Shown here piece by piece: positions 1 through 10,669 of a stretch of DNA of 64,000 bases (the first letter of the stretch is position 1; every line of letters starts with the position of its first letter). Source of the DNA: Macrotis lagotis (lineage: Eukaryota; Chordata; Mammalia; Peramelemorphia; Peramelidae); assembly GCF_037893015.1 (NCBI RefSeq), contig NC_133658.1, positions 174,115,579 to 174,179,578 on the forward strand, given 5' to 3'. The notes under the pieces are model-generated. The model saw only the letters and a program-made list of their open reading frames with translations, searched no databases and had not been told where the DNA came from. The position numbers and the translations under genes were made by a program.

Positions 1-369
1 GTAATTAGAATCTGAACCAGATCACTGAGGGGTTGGATGTGAGATTGTGATGGTAGAATTGGGGAAAAATTAGCTAAAGAAGGTGAAGAATAAGGAGGGG
101 TTGTATACCAGAAAATGCTGCTTCAAGTACCACTTTTTAAAGATTATCATCCAGTTGTTGTTATTGTTTGTCCTTTAGTTTTGGAAAAGGACCCATGGCA
201 TCATGGTGATGTCTTGACTTGGTTCTCTTTCCTTCAAGACTGCAGTCATTTTGTGATAGAAACCTGGGTAATTTGGAAGACAAATCAGCTCCTTTAAGCC
301 ATAAATTCCTTTATAGAATTATGTAATTTTAATATTGGAAAGGGTTCATGGATATTAATCTACCAAGGC
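1..369. other. unassigned single-copy DNA
   Basis: I see no exon-like frame, repeat consensus or RNA gene here. The only open frame (115-297) is short, lacks similarity to any family I know and has no flanking splice signals. Confidence 0.4.
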
Positions 370-1070
370 ATCTAGTTCAATTTGTTTTCTACTTTAATCT
401 CTTCTCTTTCCTATCCATTCTCCACACAATTGCTGAAGTAACCTTTATGAAGATAAGTCTGAACTATCCAAGCATCCCTTGCCCTTGAGTCTTCAGTGGC
501 TCACAGCTGCCTCTTGAAAATACCATCTTGTCAGTTTGTCATTTAAAGCCCTCAACCATTTGGAATCGACCTATCTTCCACACTTATTTCCCTTTCACAT
601 TGATGGCATATTTCATATTTCATTTTTGGCTTTGTTCCCCCTAGAACCTAGGAACATGCATGCCACATTGTAGGGCTCAGTAAATGTTCCTGGATTGTTT
701 GGTTGATTGTCACATATCATGTTCTAGCCAAACTAGCATACTCATTTCCCAAATTCAGCATCCCATCTTCTGGCTCCATTTTTTATGCACTCATTCTTCT
801 TTACTACCTCCCATTAGATTCTCTAGCATCCTTCAAGGCTTAAATCAGGCACTGCCTATTCTAGTTAAGCTTTTTGAAATTCTTCTAATTGTAACTATAT
901 GCTCTTCTTTCAAATTATCTTATTTGCTTAACTGTAGAAATGTGGTATTTCTCCAGCACACCCCAGTAGAAGGTAAGCTTTTATAGAGGACAGGACTTTC
1001 ATTTTGTCTTCATATCCCCAGCATTTAACTCTATAACCTCCATGAAGGAGGTATTAATACATGGTTTTGT
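370..1070 (+). mobile_element. L2-type LINE 3' fragment
   Basis: Order and wording follow the L2 3' region: a 'cacaattgctgaagtaacctt' segment, 'gccctcaaccatttggaatc', then 'cttcaaggcttaaatcaggcac', and near 980-1015 the tail pattern '...gacaggactttcattttgtc...ccccagcatttaac'. The frame is full of stops and the copy is heavily diverged. Boundaries are approximate. Family assignment is from recognised consensus wording, not alignment. Confidence 0.55.
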
Positions 1071-1184
1071 AATTGAATTAACTCATTTTACAGAAGAATA
1101 AGCAGAGTTCAGAGAGGCAGATGAACTAGTACAAAGTCACACCCCTACTTTCAAGCAGAACTAGCAGTACTAATAAGATATATT

Positions 1185-1425
1185 AACAATAACAACAATT
1201 TCCATTAATATAGTTCTTTAAGGTCTGAAAAACACTTTATACATGATCTCATTTGATGTCCACAACAGCCCTGTAACCTAGCTATTTTTACTCTTATTTT
1301 ATGGATGAAGAAATTGTGGCTGAGAGACATTAAGTGGCTTACCCAGGGTCATACGGCTAGTAAGTGAAGCAGGCAGGTTTTGCAGTCAGGGCTTCCTCAC
1401 TTAATACCAACACTCTGATGGTCAT
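1185..1425 (-). repeat. antisense MIR/CORE-SINE
   Basis: It reads as the reverse of a MIR-class SINE: 'ctcatttgatgtccacaacagccctg', then 'atggatgaagaaattgtggctgagag', then 'acccagggtcatacggctagtaag'. This is the usual antisense signature of marsupial MIR3-like elements. Old and diverged. Confidence 0.6.
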
Positions 1426-1659
1426 TAGACTCTAACTTCTGTATATGGGGCAAAAATCTTCAGTTTTTCTCTGTGACCCTGTGTTTTAAGGCAATGTCTA
1501 TCTCCCCATTTGCTACTCTTAGCTGATTTTGCAAACTGCTAACAGGCTATACTAAATGCTTGGCATAAGGATGGTTATGTCCTCTGTAGTTCTCCCCTCA
1601 CCATCCCCCCACACCCCTTACCAATCTCCTCTTTCCTCTATCAATTTATTCCTTCTTTC

Positions 1660-2260
1660 TGTCCTTGCTCAGCCCTCCTTGCCTGGGTGAGGGAGCAAGC
1701 AAAAAAAGAGGAGCTGCTCCTTGGTGTTGCTCCTGAATGACAGGAAGCTAAAGCTCAAAGTCACCAGGAAACATGCCGGGCTATAACTGAGGCTGGTATT
1801 TGGACTGACCCCTGGATCCCATGCTGACTGTTGTTATCTGACTCCTATAGAGAGTAGGATGTTGGGGCAGGAGCAGAGGAGACCAGGGACAGGGAAGGCT
1901 CCATTACTGCTGTTCCAATCTCCCAATCTTTCCCCTGGGTTGGCTTTGCTTTTGGCCCACTGACCCATCCTCCTCTTCAAAATGCTGCTGGTTCCCTCAG
2001 AGCTGGGGTAGTGCCAACCATGTGGCTGCTGTCTGTGGTGGGAGCTGCTCCCTCCCTGCTGTTTGTGAAAGCGGTTCTTTGTCGGGGGCATGAAGGACTC
2101 CTGCTCTCAGAGAATGACTTTCATCAAGACTGTGGCAGGGGCTGCTCAGCAGGTGCCAACTGACTGAGGGCACTGCTGTGTGTAGAACTTGACTGCTGTA
2201 AGTAGCAGATGGAATCTGACCCAGACCAGTGACAAGTGGCTTCTTCAATATGCCTTTTTC
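1660..2260. other. GC-richer block without recognisable gene
   Basis: Base composition is visibly higher in G+C than the flanks, with a few CpGs (near 1774, 2072 and 2082). Two overlapping minus-strand frames (1834-2091 and 1997-2248) are shadows of composition. No splice-flanked frame or repeat consensus was recognised. It could be a regulatory element or an old pseudogene too diverged to read. Confidence 0.3.
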
Positions 2261-2376
2261 CTTTTAATCTCCTCTTGGACAGAAGTGATCAATTAGAGTG
2301 GTAATTATTTTAATCTTCCCTTTCCTCCTTCCCCAACCCCCAGCCATATTCAAAGTTGTGCAGCTGGTGAGAGGCA

Positions 2377-2624
2377 AGGACAGCTAGGTGTTGGGGTGGA
2401 TAGAGCACTGGACCTGGAGTCAGGAAGACTCATCTTCCTGAGTTAAAATCTGACCTCAGACATTTACTAGCTGTGTGTTCCAAGGCAAGTAACTTAACCT
2501 TATTTGCCTCAGTTTCTTCATTTGTAAAATGAACTGAGAAGGAAATGGCAAACCACTCTAGTATCTTTGGCAAGAAAACCCCAAATGGGGTCCCAAAGAG
2601 TTGGTCACAACTGAATATGACCAA
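2377..2624 (+). mobile_element. tRNA-derived marsupial SINE, long form
   Basis: It starts with the 'gacagctaggtg...gtggatagagcactgg' head carrying the Pol III B-box-like 'gagttaaaatctgacc', continues through a 'tgcctcagtttcttcatttg' middle, and ends with the long-form tail 'gaaggaaatggcaaaccact', 'ccaaatggggtc' and 'cacaactgaat'. Moderately diverged. Confidence 0.8.
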
Positions 2625-2629
2625 AGTGC

Positions 2630-4181
2630 AGCAACCTGAGGTTGTGGAATCAAGATACTATGGACATTGTTTTGTCCAACCAGTAGTGGAAAATTCTTAA
2701 CTGGGAAAACTTCTATAGGGTCCATTTGCAAAATTTGATCAAACAACAAAAGAGTCTGAAGTTATGGGCACTTCATTCATGGGATTATTAATCCTTCCAG
2801 TGATTTATTTTCTTCTATGAGAAATGAGATTAATCATCTTTCAAGGAAGATTTTAGGGTCATTGAAAAGCATGTGTTATTTTATTGCAATATTTTATGTA
2901 GTAGAAAATGTCCTCTGTTAACAAGAAATCCTCTCTTAGTAGAACCATTACTTGAACAAGAATTGGGATCTCTGTGCTAACCTTTTAGTTTTAAGGGTTT
3001 ATTCTAGTGTTTCAGTCTCTTGGCTCAAGCAGAAGAGTGCAATCTTGGGATTACTATCCAAAGAATTTGTTTCTTTGGTTTGTTTTCTCTTTTCCATGAT
3101 TTCTTCTATGGAATCTCAGATTAAACCTTGTGTCTAGGTCTTCATTTTGTTGATCTTCAGATGGGCCACATCATATCAAGCTCTTCTATCCTCCATTATC
3201 TCTCTCTGCAGACATTGGCAAAAGTTCCTGGGACAAGCATTCAGAGTAATAATAATACATGTTGAATACAAAATAGACTTTAGTCAAAGATACACAAAAT
3301 GCAGGAAAATAATAGTTAAATTAGCACATAAAAAATTGAGGGCTACCTTTCCCCCTAGGCCCTCTATAGTCTCTGAGTCCAACAAAGAATCATTTGGAGT
3401 TCTCTAAGCAAGAACACACATCTGATGTCACTAGAGAAGAGATGCATCACCCCTGCCCCCATATGCTAAGTCCTACTTTCACCTCAGGAGTTTCATGTGG
3501 ATTCTACATAAATAAACTTGGGTTGGCTGGAAAGTTAACTCCCTTCTTTACAAACCTGTGTTATCCAAATAACTCATGATAAAAGTAGAGATCAAGTTAC
3601 CCATGTGTTTTCCTTCTCTATAGTATGTCCTAGTTTTTTTTAACTGCAGAGGGCACGATCAATCCTCTCCTAAAGAACTCTTTTCTTTCTAAAACGTTCC
3701 ATTCTAGAACTGTTCTTCAAGACACATGAATAAGAATACATGCAACTCCCCTGTGTCTCTGTCCCTTGTCATCATGGACATCTGAGTTTGAGAAGGAAGA
3801 TGTATGCAGACCATGGTTTCCCTTCACCCACGGGCCCCAGTCCAATTCCATTCCTATCTCTGCTTCTTTCTGGAATATCCTGTGAAAAGAGACATGGGGC
3901 AAAAAGAACAAAGCTATAACTGAGTCCCTAAAGTTGTAGAATCAACTCATAGCAATCTGGACAATCAGTTCATTTTCAGTTGGTCTGTAATTACCCAAAC
4001 CAATCAACTTATCTATAATCAATGAGATATCATCTGAACAATTAATTTAGTTCTCTGTATTTTCCTGGTTAGTGAAGGCATTTTTAATATTTGTGTACAT
4101 AGGGAGAAAATCAGACCCTAGACATTCCAGTGGATCTCACTGCCATATTGTCCTGAGAAATGATTAATTTACTGTCTTAAC
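2630..4181. other. unassigned single-copy DNA
   Basis: No repeat consensus, exon or RNA gene could be supported. Several 60-90-residue open frames occur (for example 3147-3407 on plus) but none has flanking splice sites or recognisable protein features. Confidence 0.35.
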
Positions 4182-4192
4182 ACTCAGTTTAG

Positions 4193-4347
4193 GGGTGGCT
4201 AGGTGGTGCAGTGGATAGAGTACTGGCCTTGGAGTCAGGAGTACCTGAGTTCAAATCTGGCCTCAGACACTTAATAATTACCTAGCTGTGTGACCTTGGG
4301 CAAGCCACTTAACCCCATTGCCTTGAAAAATCTAAAAAAAAAACCCA
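4193..4347 (+). mobile_element. young SINE, short form, with target-site duplication
   Basis: This is the short-form marsupial SINE: 'gtggctaggtggtgcagtgg', 'aataattacctagctgtgtg', 'aaccccattgccttg' and an A-rich tail. An 11-base direct repeat ACTCAGTTTAG lies at 4182-4192 and 4348-4358, the hallmark of LINE-mediated insertion. The low divergence and intact duplication suggest a relatively recent insertion. Confidence 0.9.
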
Positions 4348-4639
4348 ACTCAGTTTAGAAGACAAAAAATACACTTTTTAAAAAAAAAATAGCAGAATTC
4401 AAAGATAATTGGGACCAGAGAATACACTATTGAGACAGGGAAGGAACAAGGTCAGGAGATTGATTAAGGTTAATGAAACATGACAACCAAGTTGTGATTA
4501 GAATATTCTAGAAACAAATATTTCAAGTTGAGAGGATTCTTTTCATTGTCCTGCTAAAAAACAGCTTTTTTTTTTCTCCATGCATAAAGACACATTTCCC
4601 TATTGTGTCTTCACATTAGCAATACTTAGTCTACCTAAA

Positions 4640-4880
4640 GAGCAGCAAGGTGGTACAGTGGGCAAAGCATTGGATTTATAAGGAAAACTCATCTTCTTGA
4701 GTTCATATCTGACCTCAGACACTTCCTAGCTGTTTAGCCCTGTGCAAATCACTTAACTCTCATTTGCCTTAGTTTCCTCAGCTATACAATAAGGTAGAGA
4801 AGGAAACTAGCAATCCATTCCTGTATCTGAACTAGAAAAATTCCAAATAGGCACTTGAAGAGTTGAACATAGCAGTAGTT
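4640..4880 (+). mobile_element. marsupial SINE, long form, diverged
   Basis: The head 'agcagcaaggtggtacagtg' and middle 'gccttagtttcctcagc' are followed by a degraded long-form tail 'gagaaggaaactagcaatcc'. It is older than the neighbour at 4193. Confidence 0.75.
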
Positions 4881-4979
4881 TCTCTATAAATTTCTCTATA
4901 AATGCAAGTCAAAGACAGGTTACACTTCTTTGGATTTCATCATGCCTCTGCAGCAGGAACCCTTACCCCTTCCCTTCCT

Positions 4980-5080
4980 CTATTAGATATTTAGCTCCTT
5001 GTCTTGCAGGGGCTCTATCTCTCTAATGTTTAGCATAGTGCTGGCACAACATAGATACTAAACAAATGTTTATTGACTGA
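4980..5080 (+). mobile_element. L2 3' end fragment
   Basis: It matches the L2 terminal pattern: 'agctccttgtcttgcagggg', 'tttagcatagtgctggcaca', 'aaatgtttattgactg'. Confidence 0.55.
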
Positions 5081-5129
5081 TTTCCAGCTAGCAAGGACCT
5101 TGGGGTCCAGTAGTCCAACCCCTTTGTTT

Positions 5130-6033
5130 TATTTTTTTTGTCTGAAAGTTTTTATTATTTATTTTCATCCATAAGCACATGCATATTTTTAAGTTACAAA
5201 ATTTCCTTTCCCCCTCCTTTCCCACTCCGCTCCTCTCAGTAGTGAACGGTCAGGTTAACATTGAACATATATATTTTGATAAACATGTTTACAAATTACT
5301 ATTAGTTATTTTTGACATGGGGAATTAGGATTAAGGGAAAGAGACACATAAGAGATGATTTTTATAAAGTGTTCATCAGATTCTGAAATGTTTTATTTTT
5401 ATGTTTGTGTTTTGTTTTGTTTTGTTTATCTTCCTCTGGATGGGGATAACATAGTACACAGCCGGTCTAATAGAGTTGATCTAGCTCTCTGAACTGCTGA
5501 GAGAAGTTGCTTCCATCAAGTTTTTTTCAACTCACAATGGTGCTAATGTGTACATTGTTCTCTTGGTTCTACTCCCTTCAGTTCAGCATCAGATTCCATA
5601 AGTCATTCCATGCTTCTCTAGAGTTTGACCATATATGGTTTCTTATAGAAAATAGTATTACATAGTATTCATGTACCATAACTTGTTTAGCCATTCCTCA
5701 ATTGATGGGCATCCCCTCAATTTACAGTTCTTTGCCACTGTAGAAAAAGCTGCTAGAAATGTTTTAGAACATATAAGACTTTTCCCTCTTTTATAATTTC
5801 TTCTGGATATAGTCCTAGAATTGGAATTGCTGGGTCAAGAGGTATAAACAGTTTTATTGCTCTTTGGGCATAGTTCTAAATTGATCTCCAGAAAGCTTGA
5901 ATCACTTAACAACTCCACCAGCAATGCATCAATTTCCCAATCCTCCCACAACCTCTCCAACATTGATCATTTTCCCTTTTTGTCATCTTGACCAATCTGA
6001 TAGATATGAGATGATTCCTCATTGTTGTTTTAA
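5130..6033 (-). mobile_element. L1 3' end, antisense
   Basis: Reading the plus strand gives the reverse of the marsupial L1 3' region: 'attgatgggcatcccctcaa', 'tttgccactgtagaaaaagc', 'ttggaattgctgggtcaaga', 'aactccaccagcaatgcatc', then 'tgaccaatctgatagatatg'. These correspond to the C-terminal ORF2 coding end and 3' UTR. The copy is 5'-truncated and full of stops, and it runs directly into a second partial copy at 6034. Confidence 0.8.
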
Positions 6034-6298
6034 TGTATACATCGTTCTCTTCATTCTACTGCCTTTGCTCAATATCAGATACTGTAACTCATTCCATGCT
6101 TCTCTAGAACCATATATGGTTGCTTATAGAAAAATAATATTTCATAGAAATCAGGTTCCATAACGTATTTACCTATTCCCCAATTGATGAGCATGCTCTC
6201 AATTTCCAATTATTGCCATTACAAAAAAGGGCTGCTTTGAATATTTTGGAACATATAGGACTTTCACTTTTTAAATAATTTTTTCTGAATATACACCT
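6034..6298 (-). mobile_element. second partial L1 3' UTR copy, antisense
   Basis: The sequence jumps back and repeats the content of roughly 5550-5810: 'tcattccatgcttctctaga', 'ttccccaattgatgagcatg', 'ggaacatataggactttcac'. Either two separate L1 fragments landed head-to-tail or the first copy was internally duplicated. Confidence 0.7.
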
Positions 6299-6410
6299 AA
6301 AGAGAAAATAGAGGCTTAGAGAAGGTATACAACTTGACCAAGGTCATACAGATACTTAAGTAGAGATCCATAATTTGAAGACAAAACTGTAACTCCAACC
6401 TTGCATCGAT
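6299..6410 (-). repeat. antisense MIR/CORE-SINE fragment
   Basis: The signature 'agaggcttagagaagg...acttgaccaaggtcatacag' is the antisense core of MIR-class SINEs. Confidence 0.5.
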
Positions 6411-6675
6411 ATAATCTTGGAGGAGTGTGAATTCACACTTAGTGTGAATGACTTGATCATATATATCTGGGCAGTGGGCAAGGCTAACTTCTGAAGTCAG
6501 TAAAGGACTGAAGAGGCAAAAGAAGTGGGGGAGGGTATATGTATGTGGGAACTACACATAAATTTTACTTTACAATTTGGCAAGAGATCAGCTCCAATCA
6601 AGGACATCTGCTCAATTTACTCTATAAGAGCTATCTTGTGTAGGCTAAGTAGTAAAAGAGATGGAAAGCCAATTT

Positions 6676-6765
6676 TGAAGCCAGGCAGACCTAGGTTTAA
6701 ATTTCAAATCTGACACACATTGACCAAATGACCCTGGGCAAGTCATTTAACTTCTTAGCCTTGTT
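6676..6765 (+). repeat. SINE/MIR fragment
   Basis: Short recognisable segment: 'agccaggcagacctaggttt' followed by 'tgaccctgggcaagtcattt'. Only the tRNA-related half is left. Confidence 0.5.
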
Positions 6766-6769
6766 TCTT

Positions 6770-7210
6770 GACTAATCATTTTTTGAAGCTGCCAAGTTGA
6801 TGTTCCTAAAGGGCAGATTGAACCAGGATACTCCCCCTTCTCAGAAAACTGATAGCTCCCTCTTGTTTATATTACAAATTCCTCTGTCATTTAGAAGTTC
6901 CACCTTCCTTTTTCAGGCTTATTGAACTTTATACTTTTTTGACAAGTGCTGTATTCTAGCCTATTAGCAGTTCTTTCCATAGGATATTCCATTTTGCTTC
7001 TTTAGGCACAAATTCTTTTCCAAGCCTGAAATGTATTCCTCCTTTCCCTTTCCCTTTTGGAATTCCTAATCCTATAAGGTTTATCTCAGATATCACCTCC
7101 TTTTCAAGTTCTAGTCTGCTTTCCCCCAGTTGCTAATGACCTTCCACTTCAATGTCTGTCTTGCCTTTAACATAGTGTTTGAACAAATTGTAAGTGACCC
7201 TCTCTCCTCT
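6770..7210 (+). mobile_element. L2-type LINE fragment
   Basis: It follows the L2 3' order: 'ctgccaagttgatgttccta', 'cagaaaactgatagctccct', 'gaaatgtattcctcctttcc', 'tatcacctccttttcaagtt'. Diverged, no usable frame. Confidence 0.6.
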
Positions 7211-7236
7211 CTCTCTCCTAACTCTAGAGTATATAT

Positions 7237-7466
7237 GTGGGTATTTAAGTGGTGCAGTGAATAAAGCCCCAGGTCTGGAGTCAGAAAGTTCTGAACTGAA
7301 ATATGACCTTAGACACTTGCTAACTGTGTGACCCCAGGCAAATCATTTAACTTATTTGCCTCAATTCATCATCTGGAGAAGGAACCCTTTCAATGTCTTT
7401 GCCAAGAAAATTCCAAATATGGTCAAGAAGAGTTAGACATAACTGAAATGACTCAAAAACAACATC
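7237..7466 (+). mobile_element. marsupial SINE, long form
   Basis: The head 'taagtggtgcagtgaataaa', the middle 'gtgtgaccccaggcaaatca' and the tail 'tttgccaagaaaattccaaa...gttagacataactgaaatga' define a long-form copy. Its A-rich end runs into the adjacent TA microsatellite. Confidence 0.8.
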
Positions 7467-7470
7467 AATT

Positions 7471-7477
7471 GTATATA

Positions 7478-7516
<39 letters not shown>
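7471..7516. repeat. (TA)n microsatellite
   Basis: About 20 consecutive TA units, most likely grown from the tail of the preceding SINE. Confidence 0.95.
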
Positions 7517-7518
<2 letters not shown>

Positions 7519-7664
7519 TATATAAGATATAAAAGTACTATATAAAGTATCCTGTCTCATATATAATTTGATAACAACATTCAAGCTGTTTTCCACAATA
7601 AACTATAGGCTACTTGAGTGCACAATTTGCTTCATTTTTGTACTCAGGATTGTGCTAGAGCCAG

Positions 7665-7760
7665 TTTGAATCTGGTAGCTGATTGATTAATTTTCAATGT
7701 GAGCATTTGTACTTTGGAAATTGGCAAACTATAAATCAGGGTTTGATTTATTGTCTTCTT
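7665..7760 (-). repeat. dispersed repeat, family with 'AATCAAACCCTGATTT'
   Basis: The minus strand shares the 'aatcaaaccctgattt...gtttgc(c/t)(a/g)atttc' pattern with 26990-27120 and, more loosely, 34850-34975 on the plus strand. I cannot name the family. It is called only because the same string recurs. Confidence 0.45.
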
Positions 7761-7769
7761 GATTGATCA

Positions 7770-7965
7770 TTGGAGTAAACTCAAATAGAAATGGAATGGG
7801 GGCTACTAGACCATATATAAGAATTGCTGAGGGCTGCATAGTAATTTAGAAAATCACATATTAACATTATCTATGTTTTATTTCATTTTCATTTATTTTG
7901 TTAAATATTTCCCCAATTACATTTTAATCTAGTTGTGAGCCCACCTGTTTGACATTTCTTGTGTA
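7770..7965 (+). repeat. dispersed repeat with 'CCCAATTACATTTTAATCT'
   Basis: It begins 'aactcaaatagaaatggaat', passes 'aaatcacatattaacattat' and 'tatttccccaattacatttt', and ends near 'tgtttgacatttct'. A second copy lies at 37735-38035. I recognise it as a common marsupial interspersed repeat but cannot give its database name. Confidence 0.5.
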
Positions 7966-8029
7966 GACTAAAGAAAATTAGAGTAAATGTTAATAATGAA
8001 GATTAAACTTTAAAGTGTGACATTTACCA

Positions 8030-8110
8030 GCTTACTCCTGTTTGTACCCCACTACCCAGCACAGTCACTAGTCCCTAGTAAATACTTAATAAATGCATGT
8101 TGACTAAGTG
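8030..8110 (+). mobile_element. L2 3' end fragment
   Basis: The terminal pattern 'tacccagcacagtcactagt...taaatacttaataaatgcat' matches L2 3' ends. Confidence 0.5.
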
Positions 8111-8329
8111 GATGAATGAATGTAAAGATGCAAAGTTCATGGATATTGAAATACTTTGAATGAATGATTATATAATATAGCTTCCTTTTTCTTACTTGGG
8201 AAGGAGGTACACCATAGAAGCAGCAGCCCCTTCTGCCTAAAGGTATTAACTTATGGCACTTGAGTTTTGTTTGTGACTTGAGGTACAGAAGGGCCTGGTA
8301 AAATTCATTTCATTTCATTTCAATTCAGT

Positions 8330-8570
8330 TTAATGTACTTTTTATGAAATATCTACCAAATTTAAGTGTCTGTGCTAGGCCTTGGGGAGACAAAGTCAAA
8401 AATACCCCCAATATCTGCACTCAAAGGATTTATATTCTTCTGGGATGAAAAACCAGGTATAAGTAAGTACAAAATAATCTTAGGGAAGGAAGGGAGTCAC
8501 CAATTCGGGAGTATCAGGAATGATCTCTGTAGAACGTGGCACTTGAGATGAGATCTGAAGGAAATGAAGA
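8330..8570 (+). repeat. dispersed repeat, 'gctaggccttgggga' family
   Basis: The pattern 'tgtgctaggccttggggaga...ctcaaaggatttatattctt...gaacgtggcacttgagatga' is the diverged form of a repeat whose parts also appear at 14215-14330, 16065-16180, 20900-21010, 21590-22030 and 36690-37065. I recognise the wording (growing size class, stock text on item counts absent) but cannot name the family. Confidence 0.4.
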
Positions 8571-8587
8571 ATTGTCTGGTATATAAT

Positions 8588-8770
8588 TATATTAAGTGAA
8601 AGGGGCTAGACTTGGAACTCTACTGGTAAAGGAAACTTCTAGATGAAAAATAATGCCCATTCACATTGTCATCCTCTCCGCAACTTGGAGTCTTCGAGGG
8701 TTGCCAATGAAAGGCTAAATAACTTGACCAGCTTATCAAAGACAGTGTGTTAGACTCGAATTTGAATGAG
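8588..8770 (-). repeat. left arm of a diverged inverted repeat
   Basis: The plus strand here closely matches the reverse complement of 10140-10402, with a few small gaps. Shared strings include 'ggaactctactggtaaagga', 'aacttctagatgaaaaataa', 'tgcccattcacattg', 'gcaacttggagtctt' and 'caaagacagtgtgttag'. The arm itself looks like an old SINE-related segment. See the paired entry. Confidence 0.8.
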
Positions 8771-10139
8771 ATGGTTGAACATGTCAGGCATGGGATACTA
8801 TCTTTGCAATATGGGAGATAGAATGTCCTCTATAGTGAACAGCAGGTTGACCAGTTGGACTGGAGCATAGAGTGCCACATGAAACAGAATTTTGTCATTT
8901 AGTTAATTGTCACAACGACAGGATCTCTCTTGAAACTGAAAGTCTCTGACTGGCTGTTCTGTGCAGGAAATCTCAATAGAGTGAAGAAGGAATGGTAAAG
9001 TAAGTATGTTTGTTTATATTTAATAAGCAAAGCATACCCATTGACCACCTGATCTGATCCATGAGGCTTAACCTAATATTAGTGGAGAATGGGGTAAAAA
9101 CAAATCCAATCAAAATTTACCCATAGAAACAGAAGAGTTCGCAGAGACAAAATAAATTGTAGAATTGAACAACTGATTTCTGAATTTAATCAGTATAGCT
9201 AACTAGCTGCACTGGATAATTTAAGTAATACCTGCATTTGTCTCTTGCAACTTCAGACCTTGTATAATTACTTAACTGGATAGAAAGGGAGAAAGAAATA
9301 GTTTAATTTTTGAGAGGAACATCTGTCCCAATAGCCATGAAAATATTTTAATCTAAAGCAGTACAGAAATGGATAGAATTTATTGTTTTAGGAGATCTAG
9401 GGAAAAAGTAGGTTTTTTTTAGCTTTGTATGTTTTTGCCTGTTAAAACTGGGATTTTTTTTTTAGCTTGCTGAATTGAATCAATTGAATCAAAAGGCTCA
9501 GAAGTCCCCCCCCCACTCCTTTCCTTTCCCTGACCTTTTATTACTTTGCATAGCAATATCACTCTATTGGCTTTTAATAGCCTTGCTCTCTCTTGCCAGG
9601 TTCTGGTCCTGAGGCAGTGTCTGACCTTTTGACACTGCTGGGCATGACTACAAAAATGTTTTGTCTCTACAAAGAATCTGACCTTATTGGATGGTTTAGG
9701 TGATTTTACTTAAAGAGAGAAAATTAAATATTCTACATGGTTGGCTGTTATGATGTGAAATTTACCTGAACAACTCATTTCCCAGTCACTTTGTTGACTC
9801 TTTGGTTATCATGTACCTTATAGGACAACAGTGGAGGAGGTAGAGAGACTGGACTTTGTTTTCACTAAATTATGAGGTCCTAGAGGTGGAAAGGTTCCTG
9901 AGAGTTCTGTAAGTCATCATTTTTTTTTCCATAGAGGACCCTAGACAGATTTTTATCAATTTTAATTGTTTAGGTCTCTGCAGAGAGATTCTCACTTTTT
10001 CTCTATATAATACTTCAATTAATTTAACTATTGCTACTAGTAAGAAATCTTTTCTTATGTATGTCTAGCTCAATTCAACACTTTCATTTTATATATTAGG
10101 AAACAGAGTTCAGAGATATCAAGATTTGGTGTCACATGG
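8771..10139. other. unassigned DNA between inverted repeat arms
   Basis: This is the 1.37 kb spacer of the inverted repeat. It contains homopolymer T runs (9412-9420, 9455-9462), and 9560-9760 looks like ordinary single-copy DNA. An antisense MIR-like trace occurs at 10080-10139. No gene was found. Confidence 0.35.
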
Positions 10140-10402
10140 TTTGTAAGTGGCAGGAATTTGAATCAGGACTTCTGACTCCAAATTCAAGTCTAACCCTAAC
10201 ACACTGTCTTTGATGATGTTATGATGTTGATCAAGTTATTTAGCCTTTCATTGACCTTGGCAATCCTCTAAGACTCCAAGTTGCAGAGAGGATGTCAATG
10301 TGAATGGGCAGAGGGATGTTTTATTTATTATTTTTCATCTAGAAGTTTCCTTTACCAGTAGAGTTCCACATCTAGTCATTTTCACTTAATCTAAATGTTG
10401 CA
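10140..10402 (+). repeat. right arm of the inverted repeat (SINE-related)
   Basis: It pairs with 8588-8770 and has about 17 additional bases ('gagggatgttttattta' region) missing from the left arm. The text 'cctctaagactccaagttgc...gtttcctttaccagtagagt' is a diverged version of a marsupial SINE 3' segment also present at 28995-29200, but the two arms share many non-consensus bases. They are therefore closer to each other than to other copies. Confidence 0.8.
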
Positions 10403-10544
10403 GTTGAACACTAAACCTTGACCTACCCCTTCTGATTTTTCCATCTCTATTAATAATATTATTGTTCTCAGTCACCTATGCTACAAAACCTAAAATTATC
10501 TTTGACTCCTTCTATGCAGTTAATCATATTCCAGTGTTGATTAT

Positions 10545-10665
10545 ATGCCTCATTTCCCCCCAGCTAGACTGTAAGGTCTTCAAGGCATTGTGTCTTTTTT
10601 CATCTTTGTATCCATAAATCAATCATCATCATTTATCTGCTCAATATTTGGCATAATATAACAAT
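10545..10665 (+). mobile_element. L2 3' end fragment
   Basis: The wording 'gctagactgtaaggtcttca...ttgtgtctttttt...tttgtatcc' matches the L2 terminus. Confidence 0.5.
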
Positions 10666-10669
10666 ATTA

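Noticed and set aside
1834..2248. Two overlapping minus-strand frames in the GC-rich block
   Set aside because: Different frames of the same sequence, no splice sites or similarity; the composition explains their length.
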